A stretch of DNA of 50,202 bases from Gammaproteobacteria bacterium (GTDB lineage Bacteria; Pseudomonadota; Gammaproteobacteria; Acidiferrobacterales; Sulfurifustaceae): positions 1 to 50,202 of the forward strand of contig SCRL01000023.1 of assembly GCA_004298065.1 (NCBI GenBank). The letters are read 5' to 3'. This document shows, piece by piece, positions 15,818 to 24,606 of the stretch (position 1 is its first letter; the number at the start of each line of letters is the position of its first letter). A program made the position numbers and the translations under genes. Below the pieces are notes generated by a model that was not told the DNA's origin, ran no database searches, and saw only the letters and a program-made list of their open reading frames with translations.

Positions 15818-15846
15818 ATTCTATATCTCAATTTGAGATTATGCAA
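15818..15846 (-). promoter_or_regulatory. Promoter and operator of higBA module 3
   Basis: Minus strand TTGCAT (15841-15846), 17-bp spacer, TAGAAT (15818-15823). The perfect palindrome ATCTCAA-A-TTGAGAT (15825-15839) fills the spacer, the ideal place for an autorepressor. The predicted start of transcription coincides with the GTG start codon. Confidence 0.75.
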
Positions 15847-15848
15847 AT

Positions 15849-15892
15849 CCGTGGCACAGGGATGTGCCGAATACGGTGCCGAGGGATGCAAA
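15849..15892. repeat. AGGGAT hairpin repeat, copy 1
   Basis: 44 bp. Inner stem GGCAC/GTGCC closes an AGGGAT loop, an outer CCGT/ACGG stem encloses it, and GGTGCCGAGGGATGC follows. It aligns without gaps to 26731-26774 and 49481-49524. Confidence 0.75.
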
Positions 15893-15910
15893 ATAAACAG
15901 GGGAAAGATG

Positions 15911-16026
15911 CGGCGATAAGCAAAATCGGCGAGAAATACCCTCCACTTCGCTTCTCCCTGAATCCCGTTATTTTTTGGGAATCTGACACACGGCCCCGCA
16001 CGTCGTCCCTGGCCCTCCCCGGCGCG
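15911..16026. repeat. Direct repeat right of higBA module 3
   Basis: Partner of 14951-15063, same orientation. It lies about 40 bp after the stop of the 108-aa ORF, so each of the two neighbouring units has this element at its 3' side. Confidence 0.7.
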
Positions 16027-16066
16027 TGCATCCCCGCCCGGCCCCGCGGGCGCAAGGGCGCCCAGC

Positions 16067-16393
16067 TTAGACATGCTTCTCCCGTACCTTCTTTAGTGCT
16101 TCCCATAGGTAGTCGTCCGGTCTGCACGCGACGCCATACAGTTCGAAGATGCGCACGCAGGCCGCCTCCCTTTCCACTTCGCGCCGGTCAGACACAAAGG
16201 AGACGAAATCGCTCAGTTTCGATTCATCCGTAACGAGCGCCTCATCCACCCCGAACACCTTCTCCAGAAACTCATCCAGCAGATCGCGTGGGATCAGACT
16301 GATACGATCCTGTTCCGCGAAAACAATACGGCCCTCTTTGGCTGCTTTACGTATATCCTTTTTGATTTTCTTCATCTTGACGCCGTCAGACAT
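16067..16393 (-). CDS. Hypothetical protein (108 aa), palindrome-rich promoter
   Basis: I do not recognise this protein. It starts at an ATG preceded by a strong ribosome site (AAGGAGGTGG), giving MSDGVKMKKIKKDIRKAAKE, a lysine-rich start, then an acidic middle (LLDEFLEKVFGVDEALVTDE, then SKLSDFVSF) and YLWEALKKVREKHV at the end. No membrane segment or signal peptide. Mixed basic/acidic helices resemble small TA proteins, but nothing firm supports that. It is the last gene of a minus-strand set with the 79-aa gene and the HTH gene, and three palindromes lie in its 123-bp upstream region. Confidence 0.7.
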   Translation of the reverse strand: MSDGVKMKKIKKDIRKAAKEGRIVFAEQDRISLIPRDLLDEFLEKVFGVDEALVTDESKLSDFVSFVSDRREVEREAACVRIFELYGVACRPDDYLWEALKKVREKHV

Positions 16394-16423
16394 CGGCCAC
16401 CTCCTTTTCCCCGCCTATGCGGA

Positions 16424-16508
16424 CAATTTGAGAACGCAAATTGCGATTTAAAATCGAAGGTTGGTCCCCTAACGGAAGCAATTCAAGATCACAAATTGTG
16501 ACCTTGAA
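16424..16508. promoter_or_regulatory. Cluster of palindromes upstream of the 108-aa gene
   Basis: Three palindromes: CGCAA-A-TTGCG (16435-16445), CGATTT-A-AAATCG (16444-16456, perfect) and a 27-bp one at 16482-16508 whose 13-bp arms pair at 12 of 13 positions around a central A (core TCACAA-A-TTGTGA). This density suggests operator sites, perhaps for the HTH protein at 16833. Confidence 0.6.
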
Positions 16509-16516
16509 CATTCCTT

Positions 16517-16756
16517 TTACCAGTAATACACGTGCGGCTTGCAGTTGCCGAGCGGCAGGACAAGCCCGTCCGGGTCGCGGCCCTTCAGGATCAGGCGGCA
16601 GGCGTGTTTGTTGTCACGCCGACGCGGACGCGTCATGAACAGCTTGCGCCACCACTTCGGAGTGCCGTTCGGGATGCTCGGTCCATAGGTACGGCGATAC
16701 TTGCGCAGGAGCTTGCCGTCCGGCCCGCGGTCCCGCGCCTGGTTGTAGGTCGACAT
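16517..16756 (-). CDS. Small basic hypothetical protein (79 aa)
   Basis: Function unknown. Start chosen at the ATG giving MSTYNQARDRGPDGKLLRKY, directly after an AAGAGGA ribosome site. It is very basic (TRPRRRDNKHACRLILKGRD) and ends in CKPHVYYW. I recall similar small proteins ending in KPHxYYW on mobile elements of proteobacteria, but have no function for them. The ribosome site is buried in the 3' arm of an 11-bp hairpin (16761-16787), so translation may need the hairpin to be opened. It follows the HTH gene by 76 bp. Confidence 0.7.
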   Translation of the reverse strand: MSTYNQARDRGPDGKLLRKYRRTYGPSIPNGTPKWWRKLFMTRPRRRDNKHACRLILKGRDPDGLVLPLGNCKPHVYYW

Positions 16757-16760
16757 GTTT

Positions 16761-16787
16761 TCCTCTTGTGTGATTGACACAAGAGGA
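16761..16787 (-). promoter_or_regulatory. Hairpin sequestering the ribosome site of the 79-aa gene
   Basis: Perfect inverted repeat, arms TCCTCTTGTGT / ACACAAGAGGA (11 bp), loop of 5. In the mRNA the 3' arm contains AAGAGGA, the Shine-Dalgarno sequence 4 bases before the ATG at 16756. It could be a translational switch or a protein-binding site. Confidence 0.65.
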
Positions 16788-16832
16788 TGTCGAGCTGGTG
16801 GTAGTGGAACATGTCGCACATGGTTAAATTCC

Positions 16833-17201
16833 TCAGGCCGCAAGCTTCAATTCAGCGGAGATGACATCCCACGGCACGAACACCTTGTTGTCTTTGGTTT
16901 TTTCGATCAGGCCAAGCTCGATCAGCCGCACGACATCGGTGTGAACATTCTTGTAATCGCGATCGAGATGTTTGGCGAGCGCGTAAATCGTCATTTTGCC
17001 CTTCGTGCGCAGCGCCTCCAGCAGCGCCCAGCGAGCCGGCGAAAGCTCCTTGAGCAGTTGCGGCAAGGTCGAAAAGACAAGCCGGTGCTCCGGTGTGATG
17101 CGTTCGCCGCGCTCGGCGCGCTTCCACACCGATTTGACGCGATCAAGCGTTTCCTTGACCGTACCGACGCCGATACGAAGTTCTTTCTTCCGACGTGCCA
17201 T
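16833..17201 (-). CDS. Winged-helix transcriptional regulator (MarR-like, antitoxin-type)
   Basis: 122 aa starting MARRKKELRIGVGTVKETLD. A winged helix spans about residues 52-120: LKELSPARWALLEALRTKGK, then MTIYALAKHLDRDYKNVHTD with recognition helix, and a wing near LIEKTKDNKVFVPW. Such proteins are often the second gene of a TA pair, but no toxin lies upstream (172 bp to the prfC stop). It may control its own promoter at 17274-17308 and the palindromes at 16424-16508. It is the first gene of a three-gene minus-strand set. Confidence 0.82.
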   Translation of the reverse strand: MARRKKELRIGVGTVKETLDRVKSVWKRAERGERITPEHRLVFSTLPQLLKELSPARWALLEALRTKGKMTIYALAKHLDRDYKNVHTDVVRLIELGLIEKTKDNKVFVPWDVISAELKLAA

Positions 17202-17273
17202 CGAAATCTCAGAACCTGATGATACCCGCTAAAAAATCTCGCGCGCACCACTAACGGAGCGCACACCATCGTA

Positions 17274-17308
17274 TATGGCATGCTATGCCATAGCTTGGCG
17301 ACGATCAA
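17274..17308 (-). promoter_or_regulatory. Promoter and palindrome of the HTH gene
   Basis: Minus strand TTGATC (17303-17308), 17-bp spacer, TAGCAT (17280-17285). The palindrome TATGGCAT-GCT-ATGCCATA (17274-17292, 8-bp arms) covers the -10, fitting self-repression by the winged-helix product. Confidence 0.55.
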
Positions 17309-17330
17309 GCAGTGGGCAGCAGAAACGACA

Positions 17331-17350
17331 AGGGGCTCCGAAGAGCCCCT
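17331..17350 (-). terminator. Terminator after prfC
   Basis: 8-bp stem AGGGGCTC/GAGCCCCT with a TTCG tetraloop on the minus strand, followed by TGTCGTTT. It lies 23 bp past the prfC stop. The U-run is weak. Confidence 0.6.
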
Positions 17351-17373
17351 GTTGAAAACTGAAAACCGGCGTA

Positions 17374-18993
<1,620 letters not shown>

Positions 18994-19083
18994 GGATGAA
19001 CTAATAATCAGCCCGCCGGGCTACGGCGGGCGGCGCAGGATATCAAAAATCAGGTGGGGCAGCGATTCTGCCAGAAACGACAG

Positions 19084-19102
19084 GTATGGAGCCCGCAGAG
19101 GG
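19084..19102. repeat. Duplicate of the tRNA-Thr 3' end (att-like)
   Basis: 19 bases, GTATGGAGCCCGCAGAGGG, identical to 19218-19236, which covers the last 16 bases of tRNA-Thr(TGT) and 3 bases beyond. This is the kind of repeat left by an integrase acting on a tRNA gene. Confidence 0.65.
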
Positions 19103-19117
19103 GCGAGCCGGAGGCGT

Positions 19118-19175
19118 GGCGGACACACTTAACGTGTGTCCGCCCCGGCGAGCGCCCATACAGGGATGTATGGGC
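19118..19175. repeat. Two adjacent hairpins, second with AGGGAT loop
   Basis: First hairpin GGCGGACACAC / GTGTGTCCGCC (11-bp arms, 5-nt loop, 19118-19144). Second GCCCATAC / GTATGGGC closing AGGGAT (19154-19175). Both lie between the two tRNA-end repeats. Confidence 0.65.
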
Positions 19176-19220
19176 CGGAGCATCTGATGGGCACTACTGT
19201 CTCGCCAAGGAAGGCATGTA

Positions 19221-19296
<76 letters not shown>

Positions 19297-19358
19297 CTGT
19301 GCAGCAGGCGAATCTTACAGGGACTCGCCGTGGGCGGGCTAGAACCGGAGGAAAACTG

Positions 19359-22300
19359 CTATTTGCCGCCGTCACCCACGAGCGCGTACGGCGCCCAGAA
19401 CAACGGATGGGCGTAGGCATACACGGTCTTGTTCGTGCCCGGATCGACATAACCGCGGCTGTCGATAAGATCGAGCATGGTCTGGCGCAGTGCCTGCGCG
19501 CGACTGAGCGCGGGCGCCTCCGCCTGGCGGCGGAACACGCCGGTGGTGAGCGCGCGCGCCGAGGTCGTTTCCACCGGCCAGTGGGTCACGAGCAGCGCGC
19601 GCGTACCGGCGTAGAAGAATGCGCGTCCTAATCCGGAAATCGCCTCGCCGCCGTTGCCACCGCCGGAAGCGGTATTGCACGCGGACAATACGACCCAGTC
19701 GGCGTTGAGTTTCAGGCCCAGCACTTCGTCCATGGTGAGCAGGCCGTCGCCCGGTTCTTTCGTGAGCTCCGGCGCGGTCAGCGCCAGCGCCGGCTGGTTC
19801 AATCCATCGAGCTCACCCGGCACCAGCCCGTGCGTGGCGAACACCAGCACCCGGCGGTTGGCGAGATCGGTCTTTTTCACGCGCTCCTCGCTCGCGCGCA
19901 ATTGCAGGAACACGTCGTCCTTCTCGTCCGCCTTGAGCACCTGCGCGATCTCGCGGATCTCGTCCGCCGTATCCGGCAGGCGCGGCACCTGCGCCAGGCG
20001 GCTCGAATTCGCGACCGTGGTCGCGGCCGGCGCCTCGGCCTCGCCGGCGGCGGTGGCCTGCACCCGCGCGACCGTGAGGTTGCGCAGCGGCAGCGGCACG
20101 CCGCGCGTTGTCGCCTGCGCCAGCAGGATCGGTTTCGGTTGCTCGGCAACTGCTCCCGGCGCTGCTCTACCTCCTCCCTCCCTGGAGTCGTCCGCGTTGG
20201 CCTCGGCCAGTTGCTGCGCGTTGAACAGCGGGTCGCCGAAGCCGGCGAACATGCGCCGCCCGCTATCGCCCGCCGGCAGTGCGCGCAGCGTCACCAGCGC
20301 GTTCACCGACGGCAACTGCGTCACCGCGACCTGGCGCGCGAGCCACGGCACTGCGCGATAACTCTCGAACAGGAGTTTATTGTCAGCCTTGAGCGTGGCC
20401 GGCGCCGTCGGCAACAGCACGAACGGCAAGCCGCTCAGCGCACGATGCGGCACCACCAGCAGACTGTCGCCCGCCTTCCACGTTTTGGCCACCGGCTGGA
20501 GCAACTGGCTGTAGAGCCGGTGGGCGGCGGCGACGTCGAACGCCGGCATGGCGCCGAGCGAGGCCGTGCCCGGGTCGAGCGCCTTGCGCAGCTTCGCCAC
20601 GATGTCGCCGATCGTGCGCTCGCCGAGCGCCGCGGACGTGAACACCACCTCGCCGACCTTGGGTACGGCCCACACGAAACTGCGCTCGGCGCCGACATAC
20701 ACCGACACCAGTACCTCGCCCGGGGCAAGCGCGCCGCGCACCTGGTCGAGCGTCGGCGGCCTGGGATTGATCAGGTTGGCGTAGCTCGGGAACCGTTTCT
20801 CGATGTCGGCGAACAGGCGCTTGCGTTCGCTCGCAAGCGCGGCCGCGTCCTGGCGCAGGCGCGCGATCACTTCCGGTTTCTGTTCCGAGGGCGGGGCCGA
20901 CAGCAGGTTCGCGATCAGGTCGTAGACCGCGTCCACCTGGCGCGCGGTGTCCTGTTCGCGGCGCACGAGCTCGGCGAGCTTGGGATCGGTCGCGGCGGCA
21001 CGCGCGGCGCTCGACGACAGCGCGCGCTGCACGCCTTGGCCGCGTGCGTGATCGGCGATGCGAAACGCCTCGGCCACCGGGTCGAGACCGGCGGCGCGGG
21101 CGATGCCGGCGCTGCGGCTGTCCACGAGCAACCCGAGATACGCTTCGAGAATCAACGCGAGCTTGCGGGTGCGGGCCGGGGAACGGCGCGTGCCGTCGGT
21201 CGAGTCGGCGCTCGCGGTGAGCGCCGGCAACGCCTGGTGGAACGCCTGCAGCGCCTCGTTCAGCTTCCCGGCCTGCATCAGCGCCATGCCCTGGTAGCCG
21301 CGAATCTCCGCGACCTCGTAATGCTCTGCGCCGAGACGCTCCTCGGCGCGCGTGAGCATCTCGGCCAGCATCGGGCCTGCCTGCGCCGCTTTGCCGGTCT
21401 TGATCAGCGCCAGCGCCCAATCGAGGTCGCCGCGCCCGAGCTTCTGCAACAGCACCGGGTCGCGCGCGAGCCCGGCCTGCATGCGCTCCATCTCCGCCAC
21501 CGCCTCGGCGTACTTGCCCTCGGCGGTGAGCGCCGCGGCGTGCGCGCGCCGCGCGCGCACCATGAGCTGTGACTCCGGCTGCACGCCGAGCCTGGGATAG
21601 ATCTCGAGCGCCTCGCCGGCCAGCTCGCGCGCCTCGCGCTCGCGGCCCTGCTCGTAAAGAATCTGCGACATCGTCACCAGGCTGTACGCCGTGCCCGGCC
21701 AGTAGCGCCCGCGGAACGCGAGCGCACGGTAAATCTGCTTGCGCACGAGACCCTCGGCCTCGGCCAGGCGCTGCTGCTTGACCAGGTTGGTCGCCAGCTG
21801 TGACTCGGCGCGCCCGCGGTTGCGCACCACGATCTCCTGGGAAATGTTGGCGATACCGGCCTGGACGCGGTCCTTGTTGACCGCGATGTCTTGCTGGCGA
21901 TCGCTCAATACCTTGCGCCGCAGCGCCTCGGCCTCGGCGTACTTGCCCTCGTCCTCGAGCAGCGTCGCCCGGGCCTCCGCCGGCCAGGTCGGCCAGTTGT
22001 GGCTGAACCAGCCCCAGTTGCGCGAGCCCTGGAGCTCGCGCAGTGTGCCCTGGGCCTCGTCGAGCGCGGCGCGCGCCTTGTCGCGTTCGCCGAGCTGTGA
22101 AAAGAACTGGGCAAGGATCGCCTCGTTCGCGAGGCGTTGGCCGAGGTTGGTGCGCTTCCCGGCCGCGATCGCCTGCTCGCGCACGCGCAACGCGGTCAGG
22201 TAATTGCCGCCCTGGAACTCGGCGATCGAGAGCTCGGTCAGGATGCGATCCTCCTCGACCTCGCGGGTGTTGAGGCCGCGTGCGTGCTCGGCGGCCTTGC

Positions 22301-22652
22301 GCAGATCGGCGATCTGCTGCTGCACCAGGCCGAGCTCGGCGGCGGTGCGGCCGCGCTCCCAGTAAAACCGGGCGAGCACGTGGCTGTCCGTGGTTGCGGG
22401 CGGTGCGGTCTCGAAACGCGCGCGCGCTTCGCTGCGGTCCGGCGGGCTGCTGCGGTCCTGCGCGAGCAGGGCCTTGATGTCGTCGGCGGTGCGCGGCGGC
22501 GGCGTGTAGGCCTCGGCCGCCTCGGCCGCGCGATAGATGATCTTGTGCTTTTTCGCCTCTTCCGGCGGCACCGTGTCCGGTTCCGGTGCGGGTGCCGACT
22601 GACACGCAGCCAGCAAGCTGGCGAGCAACCACACCGTGACCGGCGGCTTCAT
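19359..22652 (-). CDS. TPR-CHAT lipoprotein (caspase-like protease domain)
   Basis: 1097 aa from the ATG at 22652. The start MKPPVTVWLLASLLAACQSA is a lipoprotein signal with lipobox LAAC, so the protein should be tethered to a membrane, facing the periplasm or outside. A long helical repeat region (about 90-560) has TPR-like pairs such as GKYAEAEALRRKVL and GKLNEALQAFHQAL. The C-terminal third is a CHAT domain with catalytic His941 (VFATHGLVPGE) and Cys992 (VVLSACNTASGGG), preceded by LPFVLLPT. CHAT domains are caspase-like peptidases; most partners are unknown. A proline/alanine-rich insert lies before the His block. It is 20 bp downstream of a small secreted protein gene and probably co-transcribed with it. 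Confidence 0.9.
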   Translation of the reverse strand: MKPPVTVWLLASLLAACQSAPAPEPDTVPPEEAKKHKIIYRAAEAAEAYTPPPRTADDIKALLAQDRSSPPDRSEARARFETAPPATTDSHVLARFYWERGRTAAELGLVQQQIADLRKAAEHARGLNTREVEEDRILTELSIAEFQGGNYLTALRVREQAIAAGKRTNLGQRLANEAILAQFFSQLGERDKARAALDEAQGTLRELQGSRNWGWFSHNWPTWPAEARATLLEDEGKYAEAEALRRKVLSDRQQDIAVNKDRVQAGIANISQEIVVRNRGRAESQLATNLVKQQRLAEAEGLVRKQIYRALAFRGRYWPGTAYSLVTMSQILYEQGREREARELAGEALEIYPRLGVQPESQLMVRARRAHAAALTAEGKYAEAVAEMERMQAGLARDPVLLQKLGRGDLDWALALIKTGKAAQAGPMLAEMLTRAEERLGAEHYEVAEIRGYQGMALMQAGKLNEALQAFHQALPALTASADSTDGTRRSPARTRKLALILEAYLGLLVDSRSAGIARAAGLDPVAEAFRIADHARGQGVQRALSSSAARAAATDPKLAELVRREQDTARQVDAVYDLIANLLSAPPSEQKPEVIARLRQDAAALASERKRLFADIEKRFPSYANLINPRPPTLDQVRGALAPGEVLVSVYVGAERSFVWAVPKVGEVVFTSAALGERTIGDIVAKLRKALDPGTASLGAMPAFDVAAAHRLYSQLLQPVAKTWKAGDSLLVVPHRALSGLPFVLLPTAPATLKADNKLLFESYRAVPWLARQVAVTQLPSVNALVTLRALPAGDSGRRMFAGFGDPLFNAQQLAEANADDSREGGGRAAPGAVAEQPKPILLAQATTRGVPLPLRNLTVARVQATAAGEAEAPAATTVANSSRLAQVPRLPDTADEIREIAQVLKADEKDDVFLQLRASEERVKKTDLANRRVLVFATHGLVPGELDGLNQPALALTAPELTKEPGDGLLTMDEVLGLKLNADWVVLSACNTASGGGNGGEAISGLGRAFFYAGTRALLVTHWPVETTSARALTTGVFRRQAEAPALSRAQALRQTMLDLIDSRGYVDPGTNKTVYAYAHPLFWAPYALVGDGGK

Positions 22653-22672
22653 CGCGCTGTTTACTGCCCGTG

Positions 22673-23053
22673 CTACAGCTTGTTGCCGTCGGCGAAGTTG
22701 CGCAGCGTGTGTGTCAGCACGCCGTTGGCGATCTTGCGGTACACGCCCCCGCCGGCAGCGAACACCTGCGCACAACGCTCGTTGTCCTGGATCACCACGC
22801 AGTGCCGGCCCTGGTCATCCACGCGCCATTTCGTCGTGACCTTCTTGCCGTCGTCGTAGTGCAGGGTCAGGGTACCGTCCGGCGCGGCGTAGGCGCGGTA
22901 CTCGCGCAAACTGCCCTCGTTGATGCCGCTGAAGGTCTTGTTCGCGAACAGCGCTTTGACTTCCTCGCCGGACAGCGCCGAACCCGCCTGCACCGTCGAC
23001 AGGCCGAGGAAGGCGGCACCCAGAACGGCGAGGCCGCGTGCGTGAATTTTCAT
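22673..23053 (-). CDS. Small secreted protein upstream of the CHAT lipoprotein
   Basis: 126 aa with a Sec signal peptide (LAVLGAAFLGLSTVQAGSAL, cut near VQA). The mature part is about 100 aa with LSGEEVKALFANKTFSGINE, then YRAYAAPDGTLTLHYDDGKK and two cysteines (HCVVIQDNERCAQVF) that may form a disulfide. It looks like a one-domain beta-rich periplasmic protein; the family is not recognised with certainty. A GGAGGAAC ribosome site precedes the ATG. It may be substrate, inhibitor or partner of the TPR-CHAT protein encoded 20 bp downstream; this is inferred from gene order only. Confidence 0.8.
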   Translation of the reverse strand: MKIHARGLAVLGAAFLGLSTVQAGSALSGEEVKALFANKTFSGINEGSLREYRAYAAPDGTLTLHYDDGKKVTTKWRVDDQGRHCVVIQDNERCAQVFAAGGGVYRKIANGVLTHTLRNFADGNKL

Positions 23054-23173
23054 GATGATGTTCCTCCCGATGCTGCCGTATCTTTATGTCTAGGTGTCTG
23101 GAGTGCGTCGCTGTTTCGCGATCCCGGAGAACTATCCATTAAACGCCGCTTCGCGACAACGGGGTTGGCAGGA

Positions 23174-23869
23174 TCAGTTTCCACCGGTCAGGCAGGGGGT
23201 TTCCTCAATCTTCGCGTCGACACTACCCCAGTCGGCCTCGCGCAGCCTCGGCAGCGCGCCGGCCAGGTTTTCCGCCGGGCCGAGCGCCAACCATTGCCGG
23301 GTGCGTGTTTGCGTGAGTGTCTGGATCTTTGCTTCGATCTTTTTCGCCGCGAGTGCGCGCTGATGTTTCTGCGCGTTGGCCTCGACCGTGAACGTCCCGA
23401 GCGAAATGGCGTTCTGCAGGCCTTCTTCCTGGATGAGGGAATGATCCTTGAAGCCCAGACGCGTAAGCTGACGGCGTTTTTTCTCCACCGCGTCGCGGCT
23501 GGCCAGCGGCGGCAGGTACACACGATAACCGGTCACGACCGGCTGTTCCTCCTGCTTGCGCTCATACGCCAACGGGATCTGTTTGAGCATGCCAATTGCC
23601 TTCTCCGTCGCGGCATCGTCGGCGAACGGCCCGAGGCGGTAGCAACCGGCCGCGGCGTTGGCCAGCGCCGGCGTCGCCGGCGCATCCGGCGCGCGTTCCT
23701 TCACTTGCACGCCGGGCTCGGTCAGCAGCCGCAGCTTCTCCGGCTGGATCGCCGGCCGCGAGCCCTCGACGACGGCGCTGTCACCCTGGCGGAAGCCGGT
23801 CATCCACAGCCACAAACCGACATTGGCCAGGATTAAAAGCGCGAACAGCCACTTACCGAAGGTATTCAT
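23174..23869 (-). CDS. Membrane-anchored SPOR-like protein
   Basis: 231 aa from the ATG at 23869, which overlaps the coaX stop (ATGA). One N-terminal membrane helix (KWLFALLILANVGLWLWMTG), then a periplasmic linker and a C-terminal half with SPOR-like repeats: CYRLGPFADDAATEKAIGML, YRVYLPPLASRDAVEKKRRQ and ISLGTFTVEANAQKHQRALA. SPOR domains bind denuded peptidoglycan at division sites. Its place after birA and coaX is common in gammaproteobacteria and beta-proteobacteria. Confidence 0.82.
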   Translation of the reverse strand: MNTFGKWLFALLILANVGLWLWMTGFRQGDSAVVEGSRPAIQPEKLRLLTEPGVQVKERAPDAPATPALANAAAGCYRLGPFADDAATEKAIGMLKQIPLAYERKQEEQPVVTGYRVYLPPLASRDAVEKKRRQLTRLGFKDHSLIQEEGLQNAISLGTFTVEANAQKHQRALAAKKIEAKIQTLTQTRTRQWLALGPAENLAGALPRLREADWGSVDAKIEETPCLTGGN

Positions 23870-24603
23870 AAGGTATCGAGGATTCGCGCCAGTCCTTTCA
23901 GTACCAGGTCCGGCACCTCGCGCACGGGCGGCTTCAGGTGCGCGCGCAGCAGCGGCGCATCGCCACCGGTGAGGAACACCTCGGCCTGACCACCGAGCGC
24001 GGCGATCTGTTCCGCGACCAGCAGCGCGACCGCGCCGACGAGACCATGTTGTGTCCCGGCGGCGACGGCGTCGGCCGTCGAGCAACCGAGCGCGGAGTCG
24101 GTGCGACCCTGGGCCTCGCGGATGCCGCCGGTGCCGTGTAAAAGACTTTCGCGCAGCAGCCGCAACCCCGGAAAGATCGCGCCGCCGCGAAACTCGCCGT
24201 TCGCAGCGAGCGCGTCCACGGTCACGGCCGTGCCGCAGTCCACGATGCAGGCGTTCGCCTGCGTCAGTCCGCGCACCGCGATGAGCGCCGCCCAGCGGTC
24301 GGCGCCGAGGCCTTCGGGCTGTGCGTAGCAGTGCCGGACGCCGAGCTGCTCGGTCCGCGCACGGATCGCGATGGGTTCGAGCGCCCAGTGGCGCCGGCAC
24401 CAATCGACGAGCGCCGCGCGCACGGGATTCGGCGCAACGCTCGCTATGACGACACGCGCCGGTTTTCCGAGCCGTCCCCACGCATCGTCGAGCACGATGC
24501 CCATGTCCTGCTGCGCGTGCAACGCGTCGCCGGTCCCCCAGCGACCGGCCGCGGAGTGCGCCCACTTGAGGCGCGAGTTGCCGAGATCGATCAATAAGTC
24601 CAT
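23866..24603 (-). CDS. coaX: Type III pantothenate kinase
   Basis: 245 aa. It phosphorylates pantothenate with ATP, the first step of coenzyme A synthesis. ASKHA-fold motifs are MDLLIDLGNSRLKWA (phosphate 1), GADRWAALIAVRG and IVDCGTAVTVDAL (phosphate 2). Length fits the CoaX family, which is unrelated to E. coli CoaA. It starts 4 bp after the birA stop codon and overlaps the SPOR gene by 4 nt, forming a birA-coaX-SPOR operon. Confidence 0.95.
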   Translation of the reverse strand: MDLLIDLGNSRLKWAHSAAGRWGTGDALHAQQDMGIVLDDAWGRLGKPARVVIASVAPNPVRAALVDWCRRHWALEPIAIRARTEQLGVRHCYAQPEGLGADRWAALIAVRGLTQANACIVDCGTAVTVDALAANGEFRGGAIFPGLRLLRESLLHGTGGIREAQGRTDSALGCSTADAVAAGTQHGLVGAVALLVAEQIAALGGQAEVFLTGGDAPLLRAHLKPPVREVPDLVLKGLARILDTL

Positions 24604-24606
24604 TAC

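Noticed and set aside
3003-17308. Complete prophage or conjugative element
   Set aside because: No integrase, structural, replication or transfer genes were seen; the region is a defence/TA island only.
16833-17330. TumE-type toxin upstream of the HTH gene
   Set aside because: The HTH could be a TumA-like antitoxin, but the 172 bp before prfC contain no reading frame with toxin features.
19830-21572. 580-aa plus-strand ORF opposite the CHAT gene
   Set aside because: Arg/His-rich antisense frame without domains.
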